A stretch of 64,000 nucleotides of DNA from Sporosarcina sp. NCCP-2716 (GTDB taxonomy: Bacteria; Bacillota; Bacilli; Bacillales_A; Planococcaceae): assembly GCF_023707985.1 (NCBI RefSeq), contig NZ_BRCF01000004.1, positions 186,001 through 250,000 of the forward strand. Direction: 5' to 3'. The notes below the pieces were generated by a model, which did not search any database, had not been told where the DNA came from, and was given only the letters and a program-made list of their open reading frames with translations. This document shows positions 40,648 to 49,870 of the stretch, piece after piece. A program made the position numbers and the translations under genes. Each line of letters starts with the position of its first letter. Position 1 is the stretch's first letter.

Positions 40648-40758
40648 TCATAGGAACATGTACAGCAGCGCAACGAAACCGGTCGAGCCTGCGAGTCCGA
40701 AAGCGACGTCCTGCCATGTCATCTGGTCGATTTTACGGGTGGTTATATTGTTTTCCAT
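40648..40758 (-). CDS. 36-aa single-span membrane protein
   Basis: Starts at the second of two close ATG codons (40758), 9 bases after GGAG on the minus strand. Product: short polar head (MENNITTRKIDQMTWQD) and one hydrophobic helix (VAFGLAGSTGFVALLYMFL). No family recognised. A longer frame runs upstream to 40872 but without a ribosome binding site. Confidence 0.55.
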   Translation of the reverse strand: MENNITTRKIDQMTWQDVAFGLAGSTGFVALLYMFL

Positions 40759-40949
40759 CTTCATCCGCTCCTTTTGTCGATTTCCCGGGAAATAACGCGC
40801 ATTTCCCCGAGTGTGCCAGTCCGTGATGTCATCGGGAGTCAGGTTTTCCTTTGCTAGTCTTATAGTACCCACGTTGCCGGCAGCGGGAAACCTGTTTCGC
40901 CGATTTATTCTCCCAGTCTATTCAAGTTGCAAGTCTTGCACCCGAAATC

Positions 40950-40978
40950 TTTGCAAATCACGCGGTTTTTGCTAAAGT
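40950..40978 (+). promoter_or_regulatory. sigma-A promoter for the gene at 41039
   Basis: TTTGCA (40950-40955), 17-bp spacer, TAAAGT (40973-40978) with TG extension. Confidence 0.6.
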
Positions 40979-41038
40979 AGAGGATAGGAAGTTATTGCAT
41001 CGTTCGTTTCCCATCTCCAAGAAGAAAGGAATTATCCC

Positions 41039-41725
41039 ATGTTTTTCAACTTTTCGTTTTGGCGCTATGTTACTAGGCCGTCAAAACTCGCAACCGATCA
41101 CCAAAATTCGGCAATGCGCGGATTCACCATGCGCATCGTCTTCCTTTTCCTAGCGGGCATTGTGATCTTTGCGTTGCGGGATATATGGGGAATGACGACG
41201 GATTCGCTCAGCCCGATGCTTGCGGCTGCCACAGGCGGCGACTATACGATCGCCCGCATCGTGTCTGTCATCGGCGCCGTCCTCTGGGCCATCATCTACA
41301 TAGCGTTCCATCTGTTCATCATCTCCTATGTCCTGGGTATGATCACGTCGATCCCGGTCCGCCGTCTCGTTCCGCTGCAGCTGCTCGTCACGGGTGTACT
41401 GCTGATGGAAAAAGCGCTCGTCTTCATCGTGTTCGCCCTTAAAGGGGAAGCGGCCAACGTCTCGTTCCTGTCATTCGGCCCGCTGACCGCGACATTCTCC
41501 GATACGTGGTTCCTGGTCATGTTCCTCAACCAGCTGACCCTCGTCTCGGCGCTGATCATCAGCATGCAGTTCAGTTTCATCCGTTCGTATACGAAAACGA
41601 TGAATTGGAAAAGCCTGCTCGCCGTCCTGATCGGCCTGCAGATCCTCATGGCGCTCCTGACAGCTGCTCTCGGCTATATCCCGTTTGAGCGTCTCTTCAA
41701 TTACGTCGTGCAAGGAGGCGCATAA
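41039..41725 (+). CDS. polytopic membrane protein, 228 aa
   Basis: Five to six hydrophobic helices (for example IVFLFLAGIVIFALRDIW, VLWAIIYIAFHLFIISYVLG, LLAVLIGLQILMALLTAALG). Layout resembles YIP1-type membrane proteins, but I cannot assign it firmly. ATG follows GAAAGGAATT. It ends 3 bases before the next gene, an HlyD-like adaptor, so the two probably form one export-related unit; no ABC ATPase is next to them. Confidence 0.75.
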   Translation: MFFNFSFWRYVTRPSKLATDHQNSAMRGFTMRIVFLFLAGIVIFALRDIWGMTTDSLSPMLAAATGGDYTIARIVSVIGAVLWAIIYIAFHLFIISYVLGMITSIPVRRLVPLQLLVTGVLLMEKALVFIVFALKGEAANVSFLSFGPLTATFSDTWFLVMFLNQLTLVSALIISMQFSFIRSYTKTMNWKSLLAVLIGLQILMALLTAALGYIPFERLFNYVVQGGA

Positions 41726-41728
41726 CCG

Positions 41729-43024
41729 ATGAACAAACTACAGAACGCAGTCATCGCCGTCGTCGTCAGCGTCTTCGTGGCGCTGAACCTGTACCTGCTC
41801 TATTCCGAGAAAAGCGTCATCCCGAAAACAGTCTATGTGAGCGACTACGAAACGATGTCAGCGAACGAATACAAAGAAGAACTGCCGAAAGAAGGCTTCG
41901 TCGCTCCTGCTGAGACGTTCACCGTCTACACGGACGACAGCAATACGATCGACACGTGGCTCGTCGATGTCGGCGATACGGTCAGCGCCGGTGACGAACT
42001 TGCCAGCCTGCAGACCGAGCAGGCGGACGGACAGCGCGCCGTGTGGGAGTCCGAGAAAGAAGCGCTCTTGACACAGCAGAACGCCATCCGGTCGACCATC
42101 TCCGATCTGAATTCGGGTGATCAGACCGACAGTTCCAACTCGTCCAAGTCCGACCGCGCCCAGGCCGATGAAGATACGAAAGTCGAACTGAACGTCAATG
42201 TGAACGTCGACGTGAACCAGAAAGGCTCTTACGCGCAGGCCGTGGCGGAAGCCGAACGGGAACTCGCGGATATCGACCGCAAATTGAAAGTTGTCGAATC
42301 GCAGCTGGATCAGAACCCGTCGAACCCGGCGCTCATCAGCCCGGCGGACGGCGTCATCGCGCGCATCAACAGCGAAAACGACCGCCCGACGATCGTCATC
42401 TACAGCAATGAGCAAGTGATCGAAACGTATGCGGAAGACGAAGAGTGGAGCCGCATCGCAGCCGGCGATACGGCGGTCATGAACGCCAAAGGGACGGACG
42501 CACCGCTCGACGGCTCCGTGGAGACGGTCGATCAGGTCCCGGCACAGCCCGGTGAATTCCTCCAGGCCTACAAGAAGCTTGCGGATAAAACAGTCACGAA
42601 CCCGCTCGCCTACTACAAGGTGCGGCTGAACGCGAACGGCGAAACGATTGCCGCGCCGTTCGGAACGCACGTAAACGCCGTCATCACGACGAACGCTGCG
42701 CAGAACGCAGCCGCCGTCCCGTCTGCCTGGGTGACCGGCGCGGGAACCGAGCGTGCCTCCGTCTGGCGGCTCGATGAAAATGGCTATGCCGCCGCTACTG
42801 ACATCACCGTGCCGTTTGAGCATCTCGACCGGTCCGTCGTGACGGAAGGGATCGCTGCAGGGGACGTGGTCGTCTATGACAAAGCGATCCGCGACCAGGA
42901 AAGCGCACCGCGTGTGTTCTTCCCGATGCCTGCGGATTTTCCCGCAAAAGCGGAATGGAAAGCGTTCGGCTGGAAGAACTATTTCAGCGTCCTTCTCATG
43001 AAAAAACAGTATACAGGCAGCTGA
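41729..43024 (+). CDS. HlyD-like membrane-fusion (efflux adaptor) protein
   Basis: 431 residues: N-terminal membrane anchor (VIAVVVSVFVALNLYLLY), a lipoyl/barrel-sandwich half near 75-100 (DTWLVDVGDTVSAGDELASL), a coiled-coil stretch (about 110-200) carrying a Ser/Asp-rich insert and NVNVNVDVNQ, the second sandwich half (NPALISPADGVIARI) and a beta domain. Such proteins bridge transporters and the wall. Coupled to the membrane protein before it. A terminator follows. Confidence 0.82.
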   Translation: MNKLQNAVIAVVVSVFVALNLYLLYSEKSVIPKTVYVSDYETMSANEYKEELPKEGFVAPAETFTVYTDDSNTIDTWLVDVGDTVSAGDELASLQTEQADGQRAVWESEKEALLTQQNAIRSTISDLNSGDQTDSSNSSKSDRAQADEDTKVELNVNVNVDVNQKGSYAQAVAEAERELADIDRKLKVVESQLDQNPSNPALISPADGVIARINSENDRPTIVIYSNEQVIETYAEDEEWSRIAAGDTAVMNAKGTDAPLDGSVETVDQVPAQPGEFLQAYKKLADKTVTNPLAYYKVRLNANGETIAAPFGTHVNAVITTNAAQNAAAVPSAWVTGAGTERASVWRLDENGYAAATDITVPFEHLDRSVVTEGIAAGDVVVYDKAIRDQESAPRVFFPMPADFPAKAEWKAFGWKNYFSVLLMKKQYTGS

Positions 43025-43057
43025 CAAAAGACAGAGCCCCCGCGGCTCTGTCTTTTG
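43025..43057 (+). terminator. intrinsic terminator after the HlyD-like gene
   Basis: AAAAGACAGAGCC / GGCTCTGTCTTTT. Confidence 0.88.
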
Positions 43058-43146
43058 GTCTACAATTTAACGTTTTTTTAATGCATATTTACTAGAGGAA
43101 CCGGGTATACCTAGAGCAGACAATACAGCAGCAAGGAAGTGGCCCG

Positions 43147-43782
43147 ATGGAAACGGAACGCAAACAAGTCCAGGTACTGCTCAACCAGCAGCCTATGCAG
43201 AAGAATAACAGATTGCGCAAACAGACCCGGAACAGCAATTACATAACGACGGAAGACTGCCATGACGATTACGTCGTCCTCGATTTCGAGACGACCGGCA
43301 TGCGGGCAGGCGCCGACAAGATCATCGGCGTGCTCGCCATCCGTTTCGAAAAGCACGAAGAGATGGACCGGTTCGAGACACTCGTCAACCCCCACCGCCA
43401 TATCCCGATGGAAGTGACCCAGCGGACCGGCATCTCGGACAGCGACATCCAAGATGCGCCCGTGATGGAACACGTGATCGAGCCGCTCGTCCGGTTCATC
43501 GGCGACCTGCCGATCATCATCCACGACAGCTCATTCGAGATGGGGTTCCTCGAATCCCTGCACGATTTCTCGGTGATCGACCTGCCGAAATACACCGTCG
43601 TCGACACGACCCGGCTCGCGCGAAAAGTCGCAGGCCAGCTGAAACAGCAGAACGAGATGCACAAACTGAAGACGCTGCTCATGGCCAAGCGCAATTCCCT
43701 GAGCGGTCTCACCGACTGCCGTGCCACTGCTGCAATCTACCAGTACTGCTGCGACATGAACGAGCAGCCCGCCCCCCTATGA
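43147..43782 (+). CDS. DnaQ-type 3'-5' exonuclease homologue with altered active site
   Basis: 211 residues of the DEDDh exonuclease fold. Motif I is intact (VVLDFETTG, D46/E48). Motif II reads IIHDSSFEMGFL, with Asp for the usual Asn and Glu-131 for the catalytic Asp. In motif III (SGLTDCRATAA) D190 is kept, but the catalytic His five residues before it is Leu. The related gene at 52911 has all residues. So this copy is probably weak or inactive and may act as a binding protein. ATG at 43147; a terminator and array L4 follow. Confidence 0.85.
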   Translation: METERKQVQVLLNQQPMQKNNRLRKQTRNSNYITTEDCHDDYVVLDFETTGMRAGADKIIGVLAIRFEKHEEMDRFETLVNPHRHIPMEVTQRTGISDSDIQDAPVMEHVIEPLVRFIGDLPIIIHDSSFEMGFLESLHDFSVIDLPKYTVVDTTRLARKVAGQLKQQNEMHKLKTLLMAKRNSLSGLTDCRATAAIYQYCCDMNEQPAPL

Positions 43783-43789
43783 CCCGTGA

Positions 43790-43819
43790 CCACGCTTCCC
43801 GGCCGAAGCGTTTTTTTGT
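43790..43819 (+). terminator. intrinsic terminator of the first exonuclease gene
   Basis: ACGCTTC / GAAGCGT with loop CCGGCC, then a run of seven T. Confidence 0.88.
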
Positions 43820-43854
43820 TGGGTTTTTTCGTGGGGATGAACTGCAGGCGATCG

Positions 43855-44035
43855 GCTGACCGCTCGATTCGGGGCGCTGAGCGATCAATACGCACGGCTA
43901 AGCGATCAATTCGGGGCGCTAAGCGATCAATTCATGTCGCTGACCGCTCAATTCCGGCCGCTAACCGCTCAATTCCCGTGGCTGACCGATCAATTCCCCT
44001 CGCTGACCGCTCCATTCCCGCCACCAACCAGCCCC
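43855..44035 (+). repeat. tandem array L4, 21-bp units
   Basis: Eight units start at 43855, 43876, 43897, 43918, 43939, 43960, 43981 and 44002, exactly 21 bp apart. Core GCTGACCGCTCAATT with CGATCA and CGCTCG variants. No core element or second array here. The remaining 44036-44277 shows no gene. Confidence 0.93.
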
Positions 44036-44277
44036 GCCAATAGACCCACCATACCTCCGCCCAACCTTTCTCACAACATCCAGCCCTTTCCACCCAACCA
44101 ATAGACTACTTCACATGAGCCAGGAAACCAACCATTGAACGATTTTTCAGAAAAATGGGCAAATCATGAACAAACGGTGTCAGCAAGCCGTTCTCAAAAC
44201 TTCCAATCTATGCTATTGTCATTCTGTCACTTAATTTCGTTAAGTCTGACAACTATCATGCATAGGGGGAAGGGAAT

Positions 44278-47200
44278 TTGACCAACAAAAAGTTCACCAG
44301 ACGGCTCAGTACGTTTCTCACTCTGATCCTGATACTTTCGCTCGTCCTGCCGTTTGGAGGGACCGCCGACGCGGCATTCCTCAAACAGCCGTTCAAGCCG
44401 AACCCACAGGATGAAAGCGTGCTGCAGCAAAAAGCGGCAATCGCCCAGCAGACCGATCTGCTGAATGGGGAGACCCGCCTGCACAAGGACCTGAAAGGGC
44501 TCTCCGGCAGCCAGAAAGTCCCCGTCATCATTCATCTGTCCGAGAAATCAGTCGGCCTCGAACAGGGGATCCAGAAACTGAACGGCAAGAAGATGACCCA
44601 GGCGCAAAAGAACGCAAAGCGGGATAAAATCCGCACCCAGCAGATCAACGCAAAAAAACAGATGGCGGTCAAGAACGTCAAGTTCGACCAGACCTTCTCG
44701 TTTGACACAGTCCTCAACGGTTTCTCCGGAACCGTGCAAGCTAACGACCTCGAAAAACTTCTGGCGATCGACGGAGTCAAATACGTCGAACCCGACACGA
44801 TCATGTATGCACTGGAAGACCTCGAGAAGGTCGACCCGGGTGCAGACGCTCAGATGGACACAAGCATCCCATTCCTCGGCATCGACAAACTGTGGGCGGA
44901 AGGCTATGAAGGACAAGGCGTCAAAGTCGCTGTCCTCGACACAGGAATCGACGCCTCCCACCCGGATCTGCAAGCTGTCTACAAAGGCGGCAAGAACTTC
45001 GTGCCGCACACGGACGGTGACTATGCACGTCCGCGCGCTGACGACGACGGATCGGAAACATCACCGCTCGACCGTCCGGCGAACAAGCCTGAGTTCAACG
45101 ACAAAGGCAGCGCATTCTACACATCGCACGGCACACACGTAGCCGGGACGATCGCAGCACAAGGCAACAACAAATTCGGCATCAAAGGCATCGCGCCGAA
45201 AGTCGACCTCTACTCGTATCGCGTCCTCGGCGCATACGGCAGCGGGGCAACCGCCGGCATCATCAAGGCGATCGACACAGCCGTAATCGAAGGCATGGAC
45301 GTCATCAACCTGTCCCTCGGCGGCGGAGCGAACTCCGAAACGGACGGTGCCTCATTCGCCATCAACAACGCGATGCTCGCTGGCACGATCTCCGTCATCG
45401 CCACCGGCAACTCCGGTCCGAAACGCGGCACGATGGGAACTCCGGCGACTTCACGTCTCGGCATCGGTGTCGGCAACACGACAAACCCTGAGACACACCA
45501 CCAGGCCAACGTCAGCATCACAGCAGGCGACTTTACGTACAGCAAAGTGAACGACCTGATGGCGACGACGTTCGGCAAGGACGTCAAACAGCAGCTTTCC
45601 GGCAGCTATGACCTCGTTGCAGTCCCTGGCGTCGGTGCTGAAAAAGACTACGCCGGCCTTGACGTCAAAGGCAAGATCGCTCTCGTGTCACGCGGGGAGA
45701 TCGCATTTGTCGATAAAATCGAAGCAGCGAAGAAGAACGGCGCTGCCGGCGTCATCATCCACAACTTCGCGGGCGGTACGAACGCACCGGGCAAATCACA
45801 GACTTTCCTCGGTGACGCATTCGAATTCCTCCCGACATTCGACATGTCCGTCACGGACGGCGAAGCGATCCGTGCAGCACTTGCGAAAGCACCAGGAACC
45901 ATTTCATTCGACCAATTCACGAACACGAAAACAACGGGAGATGACGTCAATGACTCGAGTTCACGCGGCCCGTCCACACCGAACTACGACATCAAGCCTG
46001 ACGTCACAGCACCCGGCACGAACATCATGTCCACTATCCCGGAATACGGCAAGGACTTCCCGGATGCGGACTACAGCGAAGCCTACTCACGCAAAACAGG
46101 CACATCCATGGCTACACCGCACGTCGCTGGAATCGCAGCACTCGTGAAACAGGCGAACCCTGATTGGAACGCATTCGACGTAAAAGTCGCGCTGTCCAAC
46201 ACGGCAACCCTCCTCGACACGCAGAAATACGACGTCTTCTCACAAGGCGCGGGCCGCGTGGAAGCGTACAAAGCAGCACACGCCGATGTCCTCGCATACG
46301 GCATCGACACGGCGAACAACGACGGAACGACCGTCGAGAACCTGAAAGGGACCGTCACATTCGGTCCGCAGAAACTCGACAAGGACATCACCGTCACCAA
46401 GCAGATCAAAGTCAAGGACCTGAAAGGAAAAGGCGGCGACTACACCGTATCCGTCGACACAACGAAAGGTTTCGGCGATGCGAAAGTCACCGTCGACAAG
46501 ACAGCGTTCACGCTGAACGGCGAACAGCTGCTCAACGTCACACTGACCGCATCCAAAGCAGCAACGAAAGCCGGCGATGAAATCCTCGGCTACATCCACA
46601 TCACGGGCAGCGGCCAGGATCTGTCCCTGCCATTCGCAGCTGACTTCGGCGGAGCAGACGCAGTGCAGGTGAAAGACCTGAGCCTCACAGCAAAAGACGT
46701 GAACTTCACAGGTACAGGCGGAGCGAAGGATACGACCTTCTCGTTCACGATCACAGGCGACGTCAAAAACCAGATGGTCGAACTGTGGGATATCATGAAC
46801 CCGACAGGCGGCGAGTACAAAGACGGCTACATCGGCTACGTCTATGCGGGTGAGACTCTCGGCGCAGGATCTTACAACCTGCAGATCCGCGGCACGTACA
46901 CGAACTGGACAACGAAGTCACCGGGTCAGATCCCGGACGGCCTCTACACAGTCGACTTCTCGGCGATCCCGCAATCCGGCAACCCGGAATCGATCGGCAA
47001 TTATGCAGGACCGATTGTCGTCAAATCAGCTGCCGGCACGATCGAAGGATCGGTTGAAAACGGCAAAGCGACAGGGAAAGTCATCGACAAATACGTCGAC
47101 TACCAGAAAGAACTTGTGAAATACGGAATGGGCTACGACCTCAACACGAAACTGTCCGCGTCGTATGACGTTACACAGGACGGGAAAGTAGTAAATACAG

Positions 47201-49245
47201 GGAAAGTCCAGCTCACACAGGAAGGTTCATTCACATTCGACCTCCCGAACTTCGACAAAACGAAACAGAGTGTGACTGTACGCTACCAGGATGCAGCAGG
47301 CAACAAAGCATCCGAAGAAATCTACAAAGCAGTCGCTGCACCGGACACAGTGTCCATCTCGATCGACAAATCGTCGCTCGACCTGAAAGCGGGCGACACA
47401 GCGCAGCTGCTCATCACGGAAACGACGACAAAGCCGGACGGCACGTCGACGGACCGCGACATCACAGCTGAAGCGGCATTCACGTCAAGCAACCCGGCAG
47501 TCGCAACAGTCGCTGGCGGAAAAGTGACAGCAGTCGCAGCCGGCAAGGCGGACATCACCGTCACTTACAACGACTTCAGCCAGACAATCCCGGTCACCGT
47601 AACGGAAAAAGCACCGGTCCAGGATGAAGTCACGTACGCCGTCAACAAGAAGAACCTGTCCCTCGGCGTCGGCCAGCAGGAACAGCTCATCATCACCGAA
47701 ACAACGGTGAAAGCGGACGGCACGACGGTCAACAAAGACGTCACACCGAGCGTCAAATTCAACGTCGTCGACAACTCGGTCGCGACCGTCTCACAAGGTC
47801 TCGTGACGGCACACAAAGCGGGCAAGACACAAGTCCGCGTCATGATCCCGGGCCAGGACACACGCTTCGTCTACCTCGAAGTGAGCGACCTGCCACAAGA
47901 TACAATCACGTATTCGGTCGATAAAACAGCACTCAAACTCGGCGTCGGCCAGCAGGAGCAGCTGACAGTCAAGAAGACAACTGTGAAGCCGGACGGTACA
48001 GTCATCGATCAGGACTTCACACCGTCGACGAAATTCAACGTCGTCAACAACACGATCGCAACTGTCCAGAAAGGACTCGTTTCTGCGCACAAAGCAGGCA
48101 AGACACAAGTCCGCGTCATGATCCCTGGGGAAGACACGATCTTCGTTTATCTCGAAGTCGTCACGCCTCCGCAGAATATCGTGACATACGCACTGAACCA
48201 GACAGACGTCAAACTGCAGGTAAACGGACAGAAACAGCTGAAAGTTACAGAAAAAACGGTCACGCCTGACGGCAAAACGACCGAGCGCGACGCGACCTTC
48301 GATACGAAGTTCAGCGTCGTCAACAACAAGATCGCAACGGTCAACAAAGGCTTGCTCACTGCGCACGCAGCAGGCAAGACACAAGTGAAAGTGAGCCTGC
48401 CGAACGGCGAAACGACACTCGTCTACCTGACTGTCAAAGGCGAACCAGCTCCGATCGTCACGTATGCACTGGATAAAGACAGCGTGTCCCTGAAAGAAGG
48501 GGACACAGCATCTGTCCAGCTGATCGAAACGACGACAAAAGCAGACGGCACGTCCACGACGAAAAACGTTACGGCTGACGCATCGTACCAGTCGAACAAC
48601 CCGAGCGTCGCAAAAGTGTACAAAGGCACGATCACGGCAATCGGCGCAGGTGACGCGGAAATCACCGTAACACTCGGCGGCTTCACTGCGACAGTTACGA
48701 TCCACGTCGAAAAGCCCGCTCCGAAATCGACTGTCGTCACGAACGACATGATCGCAGGCGCGCTGGCGGATAAAAAAGCGAAAGAGATCGTCATCGATGT
48801 ACCGGCAGCTGCCGATGCGTCCGACTTCGAACTCGGCGCTGACGTGCTGAAGGCGATCGAAAAGTCGAAGAAAGCGCTCGTCTTCCAATCAGCGGACGCC
48901 GCCTTCACTTTCGATAAAAACGTAGTCGAAGTGCTCCGCAAGCGCACGAACGACAGCGCCGTGATCACGCTCGGCAAATCGTCTTCTGAGAAAGTAGCAG
49001 GCGCGATGAGCGACGTGTTCTCGATCGACATCACACAAGGCACAGCAGCGAGCAAAACAGCCATCACGAAATTCGGCGAAAGCATCGCCGTCAGCCTCTT
49101 CGTCGATGAAAACGCTGATCCGAAATGGAAAAAAGGATCCGTCCTGAACCTCGACACGAACAAAGCCGCCAAGTACAAAGTGAAAAAAGGCGAAGCCCAG
49201 TTCGACATCGAAGCACCAGGCAGCTACGTATTGCTGGATAAATAA
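44278..49245 (+). CDS. large secreted subtilisin-like serine protease (Vpr-type) with five Ig-like repeats
   Basis: 1655 residues. Signal peptide to about residue 32 (LILILSLVLPFGGTADA), I9-type propeptide (80-180), S8 domain with triad D221 (VAVLDTGID), H284 (SHGTHVAG) and S610 (GTSMATPHVAG), with a protease-associated insert at about 440-540. After beta-sandwich regions come five Big_2-like repeats of about 90 residues (nucleotides 47344-48716). It ends without SLH or LPxTG, so it should be released or wall-bound by other means. Start is TTG behind AGGGGGAAGGG. Array L4 precedes it and L5 follows. Confidence 0.93.
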   Translation: MTNKKFTRRLSTFLTLILILSLVLPFGGTADAAFLKQPFKPNPQDESVLQQKAAIAQQTDLLNGETRLHKDLKGLSGSQKVPVIIHLSEKSVGLEQGIQKLNGKKMTQAQKNAKRDKIRTQQINAKKQMAVKNVKFDQTFSFDTVLNGFSGTVQANDLEKLLAIDGVKYVEPDTIMYALEDLEKVDPGADAQMDTSIPFLGIDKLWAEGYEGQGVKVAVLDTGIDASHPDLQAVYKGGKNFVPHTDGDYARPRADDDGSETSPLDRPANKPEFNDKGSAFYTSHGTHVAGTIAAQGNNKFGIKGIAPKVDLYSYRVLGAYGSGATAGIIKAIDTAVIEGMDVINLSLGGGANSETDGASFAINNAMLAGTISVIATGNSGPKRGTMGTPATSRLGIGVGNTTNPETHHQANVSITAGDFTYSKVNDLMATTFGKDVKQQLSGSYDLVAVPGVGAEKDYAGLDVKGKIALVSRGEIAFVDKIEAAKKNGAAGVIIHNFAGGTNAPGKSQTFLGDAFEFLPTFDMSVTDGEAIRAALAKAPGTISFDQFTNTKTTGDDVNDSSSRGPSTPNYDIKPDVTAPGTNIMSTIPEYGKDFPDADYSEAYSRKTGTSMATPHVAGIAALVKQANPDWNAFDVKVALSNTATLLDTQKYDVFSQGAGRVEAYKAAHADVLAYGIDTANNDGTTVENLKGTVTFGPQKLDKDITVTKQIKVKDLKGKGGDYTVSVDTTKGFGDAKVTVDKTAFTLNGEQLLNVTLTASKAATKAGDEILGYIHITGSGQDLSLPFAADFGGADAVQVKDLSLTAKDVNFTGTGGAKDTTFSFTITGDVKNQMVELWDIMNPTGGEYKDGYIGYVYAGETLGAGSYNLQIRGTYTNWTTKSPGQIPDGLYTVDFSAIPQSGNPESIGNYAGPIVVKSAAGTIEGSVENGKATGKVIDKYVDYQKELVKYGMGYDLNTKLSASYDVTQDGKVVNTGKVQLTQEGSFTFDLPNFDKTKQSVTVRYQDAAGNKASEEIYKAVAAPDTVSISIDKSSLDLKAGDTAQLLITETTTKPDGTSTDRDITAEAAFTSSNPAVATVAGGKVTAVAAGKADITVTYNDFSQTIPVTVTEKAPVQDEVTYAVNKKNLSLGVGQQEQLIITETTVKADGTTVNKDVTPSVKFNVVDNSVATVSQGLVTAHKAGKTQVRVMIPGQDTRFVYLEVSDLPQDTITYSVDKTALKLGVGQQEQLTVKKTTVKPDGTVIDQDFTPSTKFNVVNNTIATVQKGLVSAHKAGKTQVRVMIPGEDTIFVYLEVVTPPQNIVTYALNQTDVKLQVNGQKQLKVTEKTVTPDGKTTERDATFDTKFSVVNNKIATVNKGLLTAHAAGKTQVKVSLPNGETTLVYLTVKGEPAPIVTYALDKDSVSLKEGDTASVQLIETTTKADGTSTTKNVTADASYQSNNPSVAKVYKGTITAIGAGDAEITVTLGGFTATVTIHVEKPAPKSTVVTNDMIAGALADKKAKEIVIDVPAAADASDFELGADVLKAIEKSKKALVFQSADAAFTFDKNVVEVLRKRTNDSAVITLGKSSSEKVAGAMSDVFSIDITQGTAASKTAITKFGESIAVSLFVDENADPKWKKGSVLNLDTNKAAKYKVKKGEAQFDIEAPGSYVLLDK

Positions 49246-49256
49246 CCAACACGAAA

Positions 49257-49283
49257 AAGGGTGCCCGCGGGCACCCTTTTTTG
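49257..49283 (+). terminator. intrinsic terminator of the large protease
   Basis: GGGTGCCCGCGGGCACCC palindrome followed by six T. Confidence 0.92.
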
Positions 49284-49305
49284 CGTGCGGCGGGGCGGGG
49301 GCTCG

Positions 49306-49740
49306 GCTGACCGCTCGATTATCACCGCTAACCGATCAATACCCGCGGCGAACCGCTCGATTGCCACCGCTAACCGATCAATACCCGCGGCTGACCGCTC
49401 GATTGCCACTGCTAACCGATCAATACTCGCGGCTGACCGCTCGATTCCGCGGCAAGCCACCCCCGTCCTCCCCGACAAATTGCTCGCGACCATTCCTATT
49501 TTCCACCAGTTCAAGGGACTGAATGGTGGGCTCCGCGCTGCTCCGCCTTTTCTGTTCGTGTCTTCGCGGCATTAATACCATTCACTGAACCCGGCTCATC
49601 GAAACGCTCAAGTTGGAGGCACAACCGCTCAAGCAACCGGAGAAGCGCTCAAGCATGAGCTCGAAACGCTCAAGGCATGCACTCAAACGCTCAAGCAAAC
49701 GCACAAACGCTCATGCAAGTGCTACAACCGCTCAAGCCCA
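49306..49740 (+). repeat. composite locus L5: two arrays around the core element
   Basis: Left array: seven units at 49306, 49327, 49348, 49369, 49390, 49411 and 49432 (exactly 21 bp), alternating GCTGACCGCTCGATT and GCTAACCGATCAATA, giving a 42-bp higher-order period. Core element 49484-49562 (TCGCGACCATTC to TTTTCTGTTCGTG). Right array: CGCTCAAG-type units at 49605, 49626, 49646, 49667, 49688, 49708 and 49729 (20-21 bp). Confidence 0.92.
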
Positions 49741-49870
49741 CGACCACAACATCTCCAATAAATCACCCACCAGTTGACCCCCAACTCACCAAAGTCAACT
49801 ATCACTCTATTGAATCACCCGCTGATTGACATATACTTAACCTAACACCACAAACGAAGGAGGGGACAGC

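Noticed and set aside
49261-49575. Open frame across the left array of L5
   Set aside because: Starts inside a terminator, consists of repeat units and has no start signal.
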